Shown one piece after another: positions 17,782 through 25,880 of a stretch of 58,550 nucleotides of DNA. The translations under genes and the position numbers were made by a program. Origin of the DNA: Oscillibacter sp. ER4 (lineage in GTDB: Bacteria; Bacillota; Clostridia; Oscillospirales; Oscillospiraceae). The notes under the pieces were generated by a model. It saw nothing but the letters and a program-made list of their open reading frames with translations, ran no database searches and had not been told where the DNA came from. The stretch's first letter is position 1. Each line of letters begins with the position of its first letter. Location of the stretch: positions 1 to 58,550 of the forward strand of contig NZ_JPJG01000008.1 of NCBI RefSeq assembly GCF_000765235.1. The letters run 5' to 3'.

Positions 17782-18882
17782 TCACTTGATCGTGGCGCTG
17801 TCGTTCAGCACGCTCGTGCTGTAAAGAAACAGCACGTCCTGCGCGGTAAAGTCGATGAATTTTCCGAGCATTGAGGGGGAGAGGTAGCGGATGTCGGCAA
17901 GCGTAATCTCGCTGTACCCCTCCGCAAGCAGCGGAAGCAAACTCGCGGCAAACGAATCGCGGAAGACAAGGAGCTTTCGCTCCGCCTGCGCGTTCGGGTT
18001 CTCAATGCGCAGCAGCGACTTGGGTCCCGAGAGGAAAATTTCATACGGGTCGCTGCCGTCTGCCTTTTCGAGCGTGTAGACAGGGAGATAGGCACCGCTT
18101 TCATAGTCGTACACGCGGCAGCTACCAATGATATCGTTTGTGAGGTAGGCGAGCCTGTCGGGCTCCATCGGCAGTGCCGACTGCCCGCGGTACACACCGT
18201 AAAACGGCGTATCGAGCGTGACCTCGGTAAAGTCCACGGTGAGTGAGACGCCCATCGCATCTGCCAGCGCCTTGGCCGTGGGGGCAAGCATTTCCTGCCG
18301 CCAGTGGAGGTCGGTGCGGTAATAGGATGAGAGCGACAGCGTGCCCGTCAGGTCGATATAGTCCGCAAAATCGACCTTTTCCCGCATGAGCGCCAAGAAC
18401 TTCTCGTAATCCATCGCGGGATAGCCGTTTTCGGCGGCCAAAAAGTAATTCTTGTCGGGGATGACGGAGAGGTAGACGTTTACGCCCGTATCTTTGAGAT
18501 ACGTTTCGTACACGTAGCGGAAGCGGTCGGCCGCGTGGTCGAGCGAATCCTCGTGGATCGTGTCGTCGAGCTTCGCGGCGTAGCCGTCCTCAACGTAGAT
18601 GCCGTTGTTGTCCTTCTCGCCAAATAAATCGCGGACGGACAGCGCCTTGAGCGTGCGGAGCTCGTCGCGCAGCGGGAACTGGTCGAGCGTGTAGCTCTCA
18701 AAGTTCGACTGGAAGCGCCCGGAGAGCACTTCTTTCACGCTGAGCGTCGGGAACTGCTTGAGCGGGCGGCGCTCGCTTTCCGACACGGCGTCGTCGCTCT
18801 TGCAAATGCTCCACAGCGTGAACATAAGCACGAACGCTGCCGCGATGCCGAGGGTGAGGGTGTCTTTGATTTTTCGATTCAT
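17782..18882 (-). CDS. DHHW-family protein (AlgJ-like partner of an MBOAT O-acyltransferase)
   Basis: This 366-residue protein has one N-terminal membrane segment (LGIAAAFVLMFTLWSI) and a long extracytoplasmic domain. The family motif is seen as YRTDLHWR, with LLVFRDSFAASLLP supplying the SGNH-like Ser block. DHHW and AlgJ-type proteins work with MBOAT transferases in O-acylating cell-surface polymers. The MBOAT gene lies only 12 bp upstream, which supports that pairing. It is the last gene of the ECF-sigma operon. The acceptor polymer is not identifiable. Confidence 0.85.
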   Translation of the reverse strand: MNRKIKDTLTLGIAAAFVLMFTLWSICKSDDAVSESERRPLKQFPTLSVKEVLSGRFQSNFESYTLDQFPLRDELRTLKALSVRDLFGEKDNNGIYVEDGYAAKLDDTIHEDSLDHAADRFRYVYETYLKDTGVNVYLSVIPDKNYFLAAENGYPAMDYEKFLALMREKVDFADYIDLTGTLSLSSYYRTDLHWRQEMLAPTAKALADAMGVSLTVDFTEVTLDTPFYGVYRGQSALPMEPDRLAYLTNDIIGSCRVYDYESGAYLPVYTLEKADGSDPYEIFLSGPKSLLRIENPNAQAERKLLVFRDSFAASLLPLLAEGYSEITLADIRYLSPSMLGKFIDFTAQDVLFLYSTSVLNDSATIK

Positions 18883-18894
18883 GCGATGCCCTCC

Positions 18895-20295
18895 TTAAAA
18901 GCGGAAGTAGAGGAACGGGTTGAACGACCCATCCACTAAAAATGCCGTGCCGAGCAGCAGAGGAATCAGTACAAACAGCGGTTCGAGCACATCGAGCGCC
19001 GTCGCTGCGCCTTTGGATTTGCGCAGCTTTGCGACGATCATCTTCGGCAGCGGTGTTGCGCAGAGGATACCGAGCACGAGCAGCGGGCCATAGCTTTTAA
19101 GATAGTAGACCGCCTGTGCGCTCGATAGCGGCAGACCGCCTGCACCAAACATCGCGCCGATGCGCGAGACTGCCTGCGCGGCGCTGTCTGCGTCGAAAAG
19201 CACGAAGCCGAGCGTGACGAAAAAGAGCGTGTACACATGGCCGAGCACGCGGTGCTTCTGCAGGACCGGTAGCAGAAGGAGCTTCTCAAGAAGCAACAAA
19301 ATTGCGAACCACAGTCCCCAGAGAACAAATGTCCACGCGGCGCCATGCCACAGGCCCGTTGCAAGCCAGACAATCAGAATGTTCAACAGCTGACGCGCCT
19401 TGCCCTTCCGGCTGCCGCCGAGAGGGATATAGAGGTAGTCGCGGAACCACGAGCCAAGCGACATGTGCCACCTGCGCCAGAACTCCGTGATGCTCGCTGA
19501 AATATAGGGGTAGTTGAAGTTTTCAGGGAATTGGAAGCCCAGCATCCGCCCGAGGCCGATGGCCATGTCACTGTAACCCGAAAAGTCGAAGTACACCTGG
19601 AGCAGAAACGCGAGCGCGTAGAGCCAGACGAAGAGGACGCTCGCGTCCTGCGTCGACTTGTAGGCGCTCGCGAGCGCGCCGAACTGGTTGGCGAGCAGAA
19701 TTTTCTTGGCAAAGCCGACCGTGAAGCGGCGCACGCCCTCCGCCGCGGCGGAGACACTGTGCGTGCGGCTTTTGAGCTCCGCGGCGACGTCGGAATAGCG
19801 CACGATCGGCCCCGCGATGAGCTGGGGGAAGAGCGAAACATAAGTGGCCAGGTCGATAAAATTTCGCTGCGCCGCCGTCTCGCTGCGGTAGACGTCGATG
19901 ACGTAGCTCAATACCTGAAAGGTGTAGAAGCTGATGCCGATGGGCAGGCTCAGCTTCAAAAGCGGCAGGGAGAGCCCTGTGACGGCGTTGACGCTGGAGA
20001 GAAAAAAGTCCGCGTACTTAAAATAGCCGAGAAGCCCAAGGCTCACAAGGATCGAGAGCGTCAGAAAGACCTTCGACGCCTTTTGCCCGCGGTGCTTTTC
20101 AATCAGCAGGCCGAAACCATAGCCCTGCACGATGGAGACGAGCATAAGCAGCATATATTTCGGCTCGCCCCAGGCATAGAAAAAGAGGCTTGCGAGCAGC
20201 AGCACCGCGTTTTTCAGCTGCCGCGGCGCTGCAAAGTAGATCAGCAGCGCCGCAGGCAGAAAGTAAAAGAGAAAGGGAACGCTGGAAAAGAGCAT
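18895..20295 (-). CDS. MBOAT-family O-acyltransferase (AlgI/DltB type)
   Basis: This 466-residue polytopic membrane protein has many hydrophobic helices and MBOAT signatures: ITEFWRRWHMSLGSWFRDYL, YIPLGGSRKG, and the catalytic-His region GLWHGAAWTF. These enzymes move acyl groups across the membrane for transfer to surface polymers such as polysaccharide, peptidoglycan or teichoic acid. It is preceded by a lipoprotein gene (28-bp gap) and followed by a DHHW partner. Its place behind an ECF sigma/anti-sigma pair suggests envelope-stress-induced acylation. Confidence 0.93.
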   Translation of the reverse strand: MLFSSVPFLFYFLPAALLIYFAAPRQLKNAVLLLASLFFYAWGEPKYMLLMLVSIVQGYGFGLLIEKHRGQKASKVFLTLSILVSLGLLGYFKYADFFLSSVNAVTGLSLPLLKLSLPIGISFYTFQVLSYVIDVYRSETAAQRNFIDLATYVSLFPQLIAGPIVRYSDVAAELKSRTHSVSAAAEGVRRFTVGFAKKILLANQFGALASAYKSTQDASVLFVWLYALAFLLQVYFDFSGYSDMAIGLGRMLGFQFPENFNYPYISASITEFWRRWHMSLGSWFRDYLYIPLGGSRKGKARQLLNILIVWLATGLWHGAAWTFVLWGLWFAILLLLEKLLLLPVLQKHRVLGHVYTLFFVTLGFVLFDADSAAQAVSRIGAMFGAGGLPLSSAQAVYYLKSYGPLLVLGILCATPLPKMIVAKLRKSKGAATALDVLEPLFVLIPLLLGTAFLVDGSFNPFLYFRF

Positions 20296-20323
20296 AAACT
20301 TCTCCGCCTTTCAGAAGATCAAA

Positions 20324-20896
20324 TCAGGCGATGGCCTCGTCGCAGGCGACGGCAGCATCGGCAAAGGCCTCGGTGACCTTTTCGCTGAACTGGTCGACAA
20401 GGTCCTCCGCGCCGTAGCAGGAGATGACATAGTCGCCGAGCGTCAGGATGACGAGTTTGTCGGGGAAGCCGCACATCCACTGGCGGGACATGACGTTGTC
20501 CTTGAGGTCGGAGACGACACTGTCAACGTCGGAAGAGCTCGCAACATGGAACGCGCCCGCGGTGAAGGTGTTGGCGTTCATCATGTGAGTGAGGGACGCG
20601 GCGTCGGAGAGCTTGCCTGCGTCCGCGGCGGGGAAGGAGAGAGAGTAGTCAAGTGCGTCGCCGTCTTCGACGGAGAAGTTGCCGGGCGCGTCCTCGGTCA
20701 TATTCGCCTCATCATAGTCGCCGCCGGCAGCAGGGAACTTGTCGTCGTCGCTGTAGTTGGCCCATACGGCGTTCAGCAGCTCGAGAGCGCTCGCGGGCTG
20801 GCTGTTATTGCCACTATTGTCGTCCGTCTTGCTGCCGCAGGCGGCGAGGGAGAGAGTCATCGCTGCGGCCAGCAGCAGGGTGAGAAACTTTTTCAT
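20324..20896 (-). CDS. Lipoprotein of unknown function in ECF/MBOAT operon
   Basis: This 190-residue protein has a clean lipoprotein signal (LLLAAAMTLSLAAC, Cys at about residue 20). An Asp/Ser-rich linker leads to a soluble domain containing MNANTFTAGAFHV and LVILTLGDYVISCYG. Its size and the 'YVISCYG' C-terminal strand recall DUF4358-type lipoproteins often found beside MBOAT genes, but that match is from memory. GGAGGT precedes the start. It may sense or present the acylation substrate; this is a guess. Confidence 0.7.
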   Translation of the reverse strand: MKKFLTLLLAAAMTLSLAACGSKTDDNSGNNSQPASALELLNAVWANYSDDDKFPAAGGDYDEANMTEDAPGNFSVEDGDALDYSLSFPAADAGKLSDAASLTHMMNANTFTAGAFHVASSSDVDSVVSDLKDNVMSRQWMCGFPDKLVILTLGDYVISCYGAEDLVDQFSEKVTEAFADAAVACDEAIA

Positions 20897-20951
20897 GGGA
20901 ATTTACCTCCAAAATGTTGTGTGTTGTCAATAGTAATGTGGAATGGGATGC

Positions 20952-21485
20952 TTACGCCCGCGCGGCGGCCCAATAGCCGTTGGCCTCGTCGTAGCGCAGC
21001 GTGACGGCGGGCGCGCCGTCGAGAGAGAGCGTGTAAACCATACCCGTGTCCGGCTCTTCGATGGTCCAGCAAAGCTGCACCTTGCCGGAGACGGTGTAGG
21101 AGGTGAACTCCTCCTGCAGCGAGTAAAGAGGCTGGGTCAGCACGCCATCCGACACCGTAACGGTCACGGCCTCGCCCGATTTGCTCTCGATGGTGAGCAT
21201 CGGACTGAGCGGGCCGCTCAGACTGCCGCGCGCGTCGAGCGCCATCGCTGCGGGCTGACTGATGGGAATGGGGATTGAGGAGAGCGCTGCGCCTTCGACC
21301 TTGATCTCAGCCGGTAAGGTGTCGCGCGTCATCGCCAGGGCGGCGGCCAGCACGAGCGCAAGGCACGCCGCAGCGGCAAGAAAACGCGGGAGGGCGTACC
21401 GTTTGCGCGGCTTGTAGGCGTAGGCGTCCGCGATGAGCTCATCGTCGAGCTCGCCTATGGCGCGGGTCAGAACTTCATGCTTCAC
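20952..21485 (-). CDS. Probable anti-sigma factor, single-pass membrane protein
   Basis: This 177-residue protein has a cytoplasmic N-terminal segment with LTRAIGELDDELIADAY, then Arg/Lys-rich sequence and one transmembrane helix (LAAAACLALVLAAALAM), then an outside beta-rich domain. This is the layout of anti-sigma factors paired with ECF sigma factors. It overlaps the sigma gene by 11 bases, showing tight translational coupling. No HxxxCxxC zinc motif is seen, so it is not a ZAS-type anti-sigma. The outside domain would receive the envelope signal. Confidence 0.75.
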   Translation of the reverse strand: MKHEVLTRAIGELDDELIADAYAYKPRKRYALPRFLAAAACLALVLAAALAMTRDTLPAEIKVEGAALSSIPIPISQPAAMALDARGSLSGPLSPMLTIESKSGEAVTVTVSDGVLTQPLYSLQEEFTSYTVSGKVQLCWTIEEPDTGMVYTLSLDGAPAVTLRYDEANGYWAAARA

Positions 21486-22038
21486 AGTATCCCTCCTTGA
21501 TGAGATGCTCCTTGAGCTTTCTGCGCGTGCGCAGGAGCGTGGTTTTGATGCGGCTCTCGCCGCAGTGAAAGCGCGCGGCCAGCGCTTCGACCGGTTCGCA
21601 GTAGAAATAGCGCAGGATGAACATGCTGCGCACCTCTTCGCTCTGCGTGCGCAGAAACGCGCTGATGCTGCGGCCGAGCTCTGCTGCCATGGCCCCGTCG
21701 TCGGGCGAGGACAGGGCGGGTGCGCAGTCGTCCAGCTCGTCGAGCGAGAGCGCGAAGACGTCGCCCTGCCGCTTCTGCGCCGACCTCGCCTTATAGCGGT
21801 TCAGCGCCAGATTGCGCGCGATCTTGCCGAGAAAGGCAGACAGGATCGCAGGCCTTTGCGGCGGCATGGCCTGCCAGGCGTGTAAGTACGTGTCGTTGAC
21901 GTTTTCTTCACTGTCGGCGCGGTCGGATAAAATGTTTTGCGAAATTTTCATGCAATAGCTTTCGTATTTGGCGGCGGTGGCTTCGATGGCGTGCTCGTCC
22001 CGCTGCCAGTAGAGGTCGACGATCTCATGGTCGTCCAT
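21475..22038 (-). CDS. ECF-type RNA polymerase sigma factor
   Basis: This 187-residue protein has sigma region 2 (DSEENVNDTYLHAWQAMPP, then FLGKIARNLALNRYKA) and region 4 (VRSMFILRYFYCEPVEALAARFHCGESRIKTTLLRTRRKL). It lacks regions 1 and 3, as ECF factors do. It starts at 22038 behind AAAGGAG. It heads an operon with an anti-sigma, a lipoprotein, an MBOAT transferase and a DHHW protein. Two upstream motifs, one SigA-like and one ECF-like, suggest basal plus self-activated transcription. Confidence 0.93.
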   Translation of the reverse strand: MDDHEIVDLYWQRDEHAIEATAAKYESYCMKISQNILSDRADSEENVNDTYLHAWQAMPPQRPAILSAFLGKIARNLALNRYKARSAQKRQGDVFALSLDELDDCAPALSSPDDGAMAAELGRSISAFLRTQSEEVRSMFILRYFYCEPVEALAARFHCGESRIKTTLLRTRRKLKEHLIKEGYCEA

Positions 22039-22076
22039 AGGCTCGCTCCTTTCTGTTGTCTGCCATCATGGGGAAA

Positions 22077-22104
22077 AGACAACTTTTTTGCCGTTTGCGT
22101 TACA
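22077..22104 (-). promoter_or_regulatory. Candidate ECF-type autoregulatory promoter
   Basis: TGTAAC (-35) and TTGTCT (-10) on the minus strand, with 18 bases between AAC and GTC, about 40 bp before the sigma start codon. It resembles the AAC...GTC motif in front of the divergent serpin gene. Confidence 0.5.
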
Positions 22105-22126
22105 CAAAAGAGAAAATATTTTTGAA

Positions 22127-22154
22127 AGTATACCACATTCGCCCGTTTCGTAAA
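22127..22154 (-). promoter_or_regulatory. Possible SigA promoter of the ECF operon
   Basis: TTTACG, 16 bp, TATACT on the minus strand, upstream of the ECF-type motif. It could supply basal sigma factor. Confidence 0.4.
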
Positions 22155-22181
22155 AGGGCGGCATGCTATTTTTGACAAAAC

Positions 22182-22209
22182 GGGAACTTTTTTCCATCCG
22201 CGCCGTCTA
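22182..22209 (+). promoter_or_regulatory. ECF-type promoter of serpin gene
   Basis: GGGAAC (-35), 16 bp, CGTC (-10), with the start codon about 35 bp downstream. The AAC/CGTC layout is typical of Gram-positive ECF factors, and no good SigA promoter is present at a workable distance. Confidence 0.6.
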
Positions 22210-22243
22210 ATATAACAAATCCCGAAACGGAGGTACATCCGAC

Positions 22244-23716
22244 ATGAAACGATTCTTAACGCTGCTGCTCGCCGCGGCGATGGTCCTGTCCTTCGCCGCC
22301 TGCGGAGACAACGGAACGACGATCCGAAATGAAAAAGAGGAGGACAATGTGAAAAAAGACCCCATTGCCGCGCAGTATTTGCAGGACCTCGCCGTGAAGA
22401 CGGCGGACTATCCCGTGCTGCCCGCCATGCCGAACGAGAGTGAGCTTGACGAGGCATTCAGCACCATCGACTATGACAAGATGGGCGCGGACGCCTATGA
22501 AAAGGCGCAGGAGAAGATCTGGGAGGACTGGGACGCGCGCAGCAATGCCTATTACGATGCGCTCAAGGCGCTGCGCAGCAAGGGCACGAGCTACCCCGCG
22601 GCATTCCTGCACTTCACACAGGAGACGGGCACGCTGCTTTCGGCGGAGGAGAACACCGTTCTCTCGTCCGCAAACCTGTATCTCGCCTTTGCGATGCTCA
22701 GCGAGACGACGGACGGCGACAGCCGCGCGCAGCTTTTATCGCTCTTAGGCCTTGAAAATACCGACGCGTCGCGCGCTGCGGGCAACTATGTCTGGCGCAA
22801 TCTCTACGGCGAGACCTCGACGGGAAAGACGCTGCTCGGCAGCTCCGTGTGGCTGAATGAGAACGTCCCTTATAATGAAGAGACGCTGCAGGTGCTCGCC
22901 GAGCAGTACCTTGCTTCGACGTTCTCCGCCCCGATGGGAGATGAGAAGACGGACAAGGCCATCGGCGAATGGATCAATGAGAACACGGGCAATCTCTTGC
23001 AGGACGCGGCGGGTGAGATCCAGACGAAGCCCGAGACCGTGATGCTCCTTTTGACGACGCTCTATTTTAAGGACCAGTGGCGCGACGAATTCTGGAAGGA
23101 TGCGACGAAGAAGGACACGTTCACCGCGGCAGGCGGCGAAAAGCAGAACGCCCAGTTCATGCATCGCACGGACGACCGCGCCGCGTACTATCGCGGCGAG
23201 AACTACACCGTGGCGGAGCTCGGCTTCCGCGGCGGGCAGTCGATGCGCTTTTTGCTGCCGGATGAGGGGACGACGCTCGAGAGCCTGCTTGCCAATGGTG
23301 AGGTCGTGGGCGGACTGATGGCCTACGACATGGACGCTGCGCTGCCGAGTGCGGAGATCCACTGGAGCGTGCCGAAGTTCGACGTGGATTCCAACCTGGA
23401 GCTGACCGACGCGCTCAAGGCGATGGGCGTCACGGATGTGTTCGACTTCAACAAGGCGGACTTCTCGCCCCTCGTCGACAAAGAGAAGTTTGACGAGAGC
23501 GTCGCTGTGACGCAGGTGCAGCACGCCGCGCGCGTCAAGGTGGACGAAAAGGGCTGCGAGGCCGCGGCGTTCACGACTATCACGGCGGACGCCGCATCTG
23601 CCATGCCCGAGGAACTTCCGGTGGTGGAGATGAATTTGAACCGGCCGTTTGCTTTCATGATCACCGGCGTGGACGGTCTGCCGCTCTTCCTCGGCACGGT
23701 GAATACATTGAAGTGA
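22244..23716 (+). CDS. Serpin-family protease inhibitor, lipoprotein
   Basis: This 490-residue protein has a lipoprotein signal (LLLAAAMVLSFAAC). After a charged linker of about 100 residues comes a full serpin domain: SSANLYLAFAMLSE, SSVWLNENVPYNEE, LLLTTLYFKDQW, PKFDVDSNLELTDALKAMG and the C-terminal NRPFAFMI. The hinge reads EKGCEAAAFTT, close to the inhibitory consensus with small residues at P12-P10. Counting from P17 places P1-P1' at Ala-Ser, which would suit an elastase-like target. It is therefore probably a surface-anchored suicide inhibitor. Its ECF-type promoter links it to the divergent sigma factor. Confidence 0.92.
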   Translation: MKRFLTLLLAAAMVLSFAACGDNGTTIRNEKEEDNVKKDPIAAQYLQDLAVKTADYPVLPAMPNESELDEAFSTIDYDKMGADAYEKAQEKIWEDWDARSNAYYDALKALRSKGTSYPAAFLHFTQETGTLLSAEENTVLSSANLYLAFAMLSETTDGDSRAQLLSLLGLENTDASRAAGNYVWRNLYGETSTGKTLLGSSVWLNENVPYNEETLQVLAEQYLASTFSAPMGDEKTDKAIGEWINENTGNLLQDAAGEIQTKPETVMLLLTTLYFKDQWRDEFWKDATKKDTFTAAGGEKQNAQFMHRTDDRAAYYRGENYTVAELGFRGGQSMRFLLPDEGTTLESLLANGEVVGGLMAYDMDAALPSAEIHWSVPKFDVDSNLELTDALKAMGVTDVFDFNKADFSPLVDKEKFDESVAVTQVQHAARVKVDEKGCEAAAFTTITADAASAMPEELPVVEMNLNRPFAFMITGVDGLPLFLGTVNTLK

Positions 23717-23768
23717 TTTCCCACGCCGCGGGGAAATGTCCCATTGTCATGGGACTGCGCGGGGCAAA

Positions 23769-23899
23769 GGGGGCCTTCTCTCACGTGAGAGAAGGCCCCC
23801 TTTTGATCCCCCAAGAGAACGGCAGGGGCGTTTCGATCTCGCCCCTGCACCCCTAACGACCAAAAAGGAGGGGCAAGGCCCCTCCTTTTTGGATTATCC
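23769..23899 (-). repeat. Three-hairpin repeat, copy 2
   Basis: From left: a perfect stem GGGGGCCTTCTCTC/GAGAGAAGGCCCCC (23769-23800), then GCAGGGGCG/CGCCCCTGC, then CCAAAAAGGAGGGGC/GCCCCTCC...TTTTTGG, ending at GGATTATCC. Copy 3 at 26134-26267 is the same element in opposite orientation. The first hairpin with its TTTT tail could also end the serpin transcript. Confidence 0.85.
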
Positions 23900-24000
23900 A
23901 CCCTATGGCACTTCTGGTAAGCATTGCGCCTACTTCGGATGATTCTGTTTCGATGGTGCCTGCCGAGGCGGCATTGCTGCGCTCGCCGCATTTCTAATAG

Positions 24001-24029
24001 GAAAAAAACGACCGCATCAGCGGTCGTTT
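24001..24029 (-). terminator. Terminator of XRE regulator gene
   Basis: AACGACCGC-TGAT-GCGGTCGTT then TTTTT on the minus strand. The loop holds the gene's stop codon. 23900-24000 shows no gene. Confidence 0.85.
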
Positions 24030-24250
24030 TCGTTCTTTTTATCAGTTCGTTCCAGAAGATAGTCGACGCTGACGCCATAAAAATCAGCGAGCGCGCACAA
24101 AACGTGCGGCGGCAGCATTCTTTCGCCACTCTCGTAATATGCGTATGTGCGCTGCGGAACATTGATTGCTTCGCCGACCTGACGCTGTGTCAAATCGGCG
24201 TCTTCCCGCAAATCGCGGATGCGCCGGTATCTTTTCACGTTTATCACCAA
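24017..24250 (-). CDS. XRE-family HTH regulator (77 aa)
   Basis: This small protein is almost entirely a Cro/C1-type helix-turn-helix: LREDADLTQRQVGEAINVPQ, then RTYAYYESGERMLPPHVLCALADFY and GVSVDYLLERTDK. The start is GTG 24250 or GTG 24238; the ribosome site is weak for both. It is preceded by a perfect 7-bp palindrome over its own promoter region, so self-repression is likely. It lies between inverted three-hairpin repeats next to an insertion sequence. Its regulon is unknown. Confidence 0.85.
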   Translation of the reverse strand: MVINVKRYRRIRDLREDADLTQRQVGEAINVPQRTYAYYESGERMLPPHVLCALADFYGVSVDYLLERTDKKNENDR

Positions 24251-24254
24251 ATAC

Positions 24255-24279
24255 AGTATATGTAGAACAAAGTGTTCTA
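24255..24279 (-). promoter_or_regulatory. Operator/promoter of the XRE gene
   Basis: TAGAACA-CTT-TGTTCTA is a perfect palindrome (24263-24279) immediately upstream of a TATACT -10 box (24255-24260, minus strand). A further AGAACA half-site lies about 20 bp upstream. Confidence 0.55.
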
Positions 24280-24444
24280 TTACATTTTTGAATATTCTGT
24301 TCTAAATGAGAGATGAGCAAAACGGACGGAAAAAACTGCCCGCAAACAAGGCAACTGGGAATCAAAAGAGCTTGGGGCATCTCAAGGGCGCAAAAACCAT
24401 AGCGCAGTAACTCCCGCGCCTAAAAAAGGTATGGAAAAGACAGA

Positions 24445-25404
24445 TCAGGCGGAACGCCGAAGCTGTTTGGCAGAACGGTAGGAGTGAGAGCCGTGCAGAA
24501 CGGCGGCCAGCGCAACCGCTAAAGCGGAGATATGAGCCAGCGTATTGAGGTTTGCCACATTGTTTCCGTTACGCACCCATAATCGTTCCTGCCCAGACGC
24601 CTTAAAGCGGGAGTTGTATCTTTCACACTCTGTACGCAAGGCATAGATACGCTTAAAACGCAGGCATTCCCTGTCAATGGAAAGTCTGTAGTCTGTTGGA
24701 ATGGTCTTATACTTGGTACAACCCTGGTTTTTCTTCCCATTGTTCCAGTTTTTGTGGTTGCAGGGGCAAACGCTGGTTTTGGACTGGCGGAAGGGGCAGC
24801 AGTATTTCTGCCGAATCCCCCCTCTGCCATCGGTGGTCTTGCCATCTTTGTGCATGGCCAGTCCGGCCTCGCAGATTGGATTACCGGCAGAAATTGCTTC
24901 AGAGGTTTTCGTACTGCGTGGATTGAGGGGGATAAAAGTTTCCCCATCATAGACCGTTTTCACGGTGTTGTAGATGCTTTTCACATCGTAGCCCTTGTCG
25001 GCAAGGAAGGTGTATTCTTTCAAAGAAACCGTCTGATTCGCAGCTGCGAGGATATCAGCGGCGACGGAGGAATCGGCGACATTGCCCGGTGTGGTCAGCT
25101 CGTAGAGCGGCAGGCCGGAGATGCAGTCCACCAGCACATGACTTTTGTAGCCCCAGTAGAACTCATACCGGCGCTCATTGTGCTGGTTGGAGGCCGAGTG
25201 GACGCCGAGGGCGCAGTCCGGATCGCTTTTCGGGTGGTTTTCCTTGGAGAACTTGTTCTTTGCAAAGGATTTTGGATTGTTCTGCTTCGTGTTTGCCATG
25301 ACGGGCGTGGAATCCAGGCCAATAAATGAGGCGTCCACGATCCCCATCTCATAGAGTTTCTTCACCTGTGCCGCCATGATTTCTTTCAATGCAGCGTTAT
25401 CCAT
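24445..25404 (-). CDS. DDE transposase, catalytic part (second frame)
   Basis: This 319-residue part starts at ATG 25404 inside the frame overlap. It carries the likely catalytic acidic residues in FIGLDSTPVMANT, TFLADKGYDVKS and LRTECERYNSRFKASG, plus a Cys-rich insert (SVCPCNHKNW). It lacks the N-terminal DNA-binding region, which is encoded by the preceding frame. Full enzyme would need a -1 shift at the CTCAAAAAATGG overlap. Without it only a truncated protein is made. Confidence 0.85.
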   Translation of the reverse strand: MDNAALKEIMAAQVKKLYEMGIVDASFIGLDSTPVMANTKQNNPKSFAKNKFSKENHPKSDPDCALGVHSASNQHNERRYEFYWGYKSHVLVDCISGLPLYELTTPGNVADSSVAADILAAANQTVSLKEYTFLADKGYDVKSIYNTVKTVYDGETFIPLNPRSTKTSEAISAGNPICEAGLAMHKDGKTTDGRGGIRQKYCCPFRQSKTSVCPCNHKNWNNGKKNQGCTKYKTIPTDYRLSIDRECLRFKRIYALRTECERYNSRFKASGQERLWVRNGNNVANLNTLAHISALAVALAAVLHGSHSYRSAKQLRRSA

Positions 25405-25676
25405 TTTTTGAGGAAACGGTCATACGTCCAGTAGGACGGCAGCGGCTCCATGATATTGAACCCGCAGTAGTGGGCAATGAGCCGGTTGTTGTCTAGATAA
25501 TCCGCCAAATCTGTGATTTGTGAGAAGCCCTCGCATTTCATAACGATAAAAGCACAGACCATGGCTTCTTTGGGGAAGCCCCGCCGCCCGGTTGCCGCCC
25601 TGGGCAGCGTGAAGTAAAGACTGCTGAAAAGCTTGTCGTAGAACGCAGCGGCGCTTTGGGATGTAAACAATGTCAC
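25386..25676 (-). CDS. Transposase N-terminal part (first frame)
   Basis: Ninety-six residues from a GTG at 25676; the frame is open further upstream (IYRQEIIQDV), so the true start may be earlier at a non-ATG codon. It reads FPKEAMVCAFIVMKCEGFSQ and ends in PSYWTYDRFLKKWITLH at a stop just past the A6 run. This matches the DNA-binding N-terminus of IS transposases, whose frame continues in the overlapping gene. It is either the first half of a frameshifted product or a broken gene. Confidence 0.75.
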   Translation of the reverse strand: MTLFTSQSAAAFYDKLFSSLYFTLPRAATGRRGFPKEAMVCAFIVMKCEGFSQITDLADYLDNNRLIAHYCGFNIMEPLPSYWTYDRFLKKWITLH

Positions 25677-25880
25677 ATCCTGAATGATTTCCTGTCGGTA
25701 GATAGCGGCCAGCCCCTTTCTGGTTGGTTTTCTCTCAAGTCAATTTTACCAAAAAGGGGCTCCGCTTTCTATACCATTTGAGTGATTTTCGGCTTCAGCC
25801 ATGGCCGGGAAGCATTGCAATTACTGCGTTTCTTGCGTTTTGCTCATGGCTGGTTCTAAATTGTAAACGAGGTGATGAAA

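Larger units (their letters stand above)
24428..25775 (-). mobile_element. Insertion sequence with two-frame DDE transposase
   Basis: The element holds two overlapping transposase frames. Possible terminal inverted repeats are GGTATGGAAA (24428) and GGTATAGAAA (reverse complement, ending 25775), matching at 9 of 10 bases. No target duplication is clear, so the exact ends are uncertain. The transposase resembles IS4/IS5/IS1182-like DDE enzymes. Confidence 0.6.

Noticed and set aside
24754-25329. Plus-strand frames across the insertion sequence
   Set aside because: They are antisense to the transposase, whose acidic catalytic motifs are clear on the minus strand.
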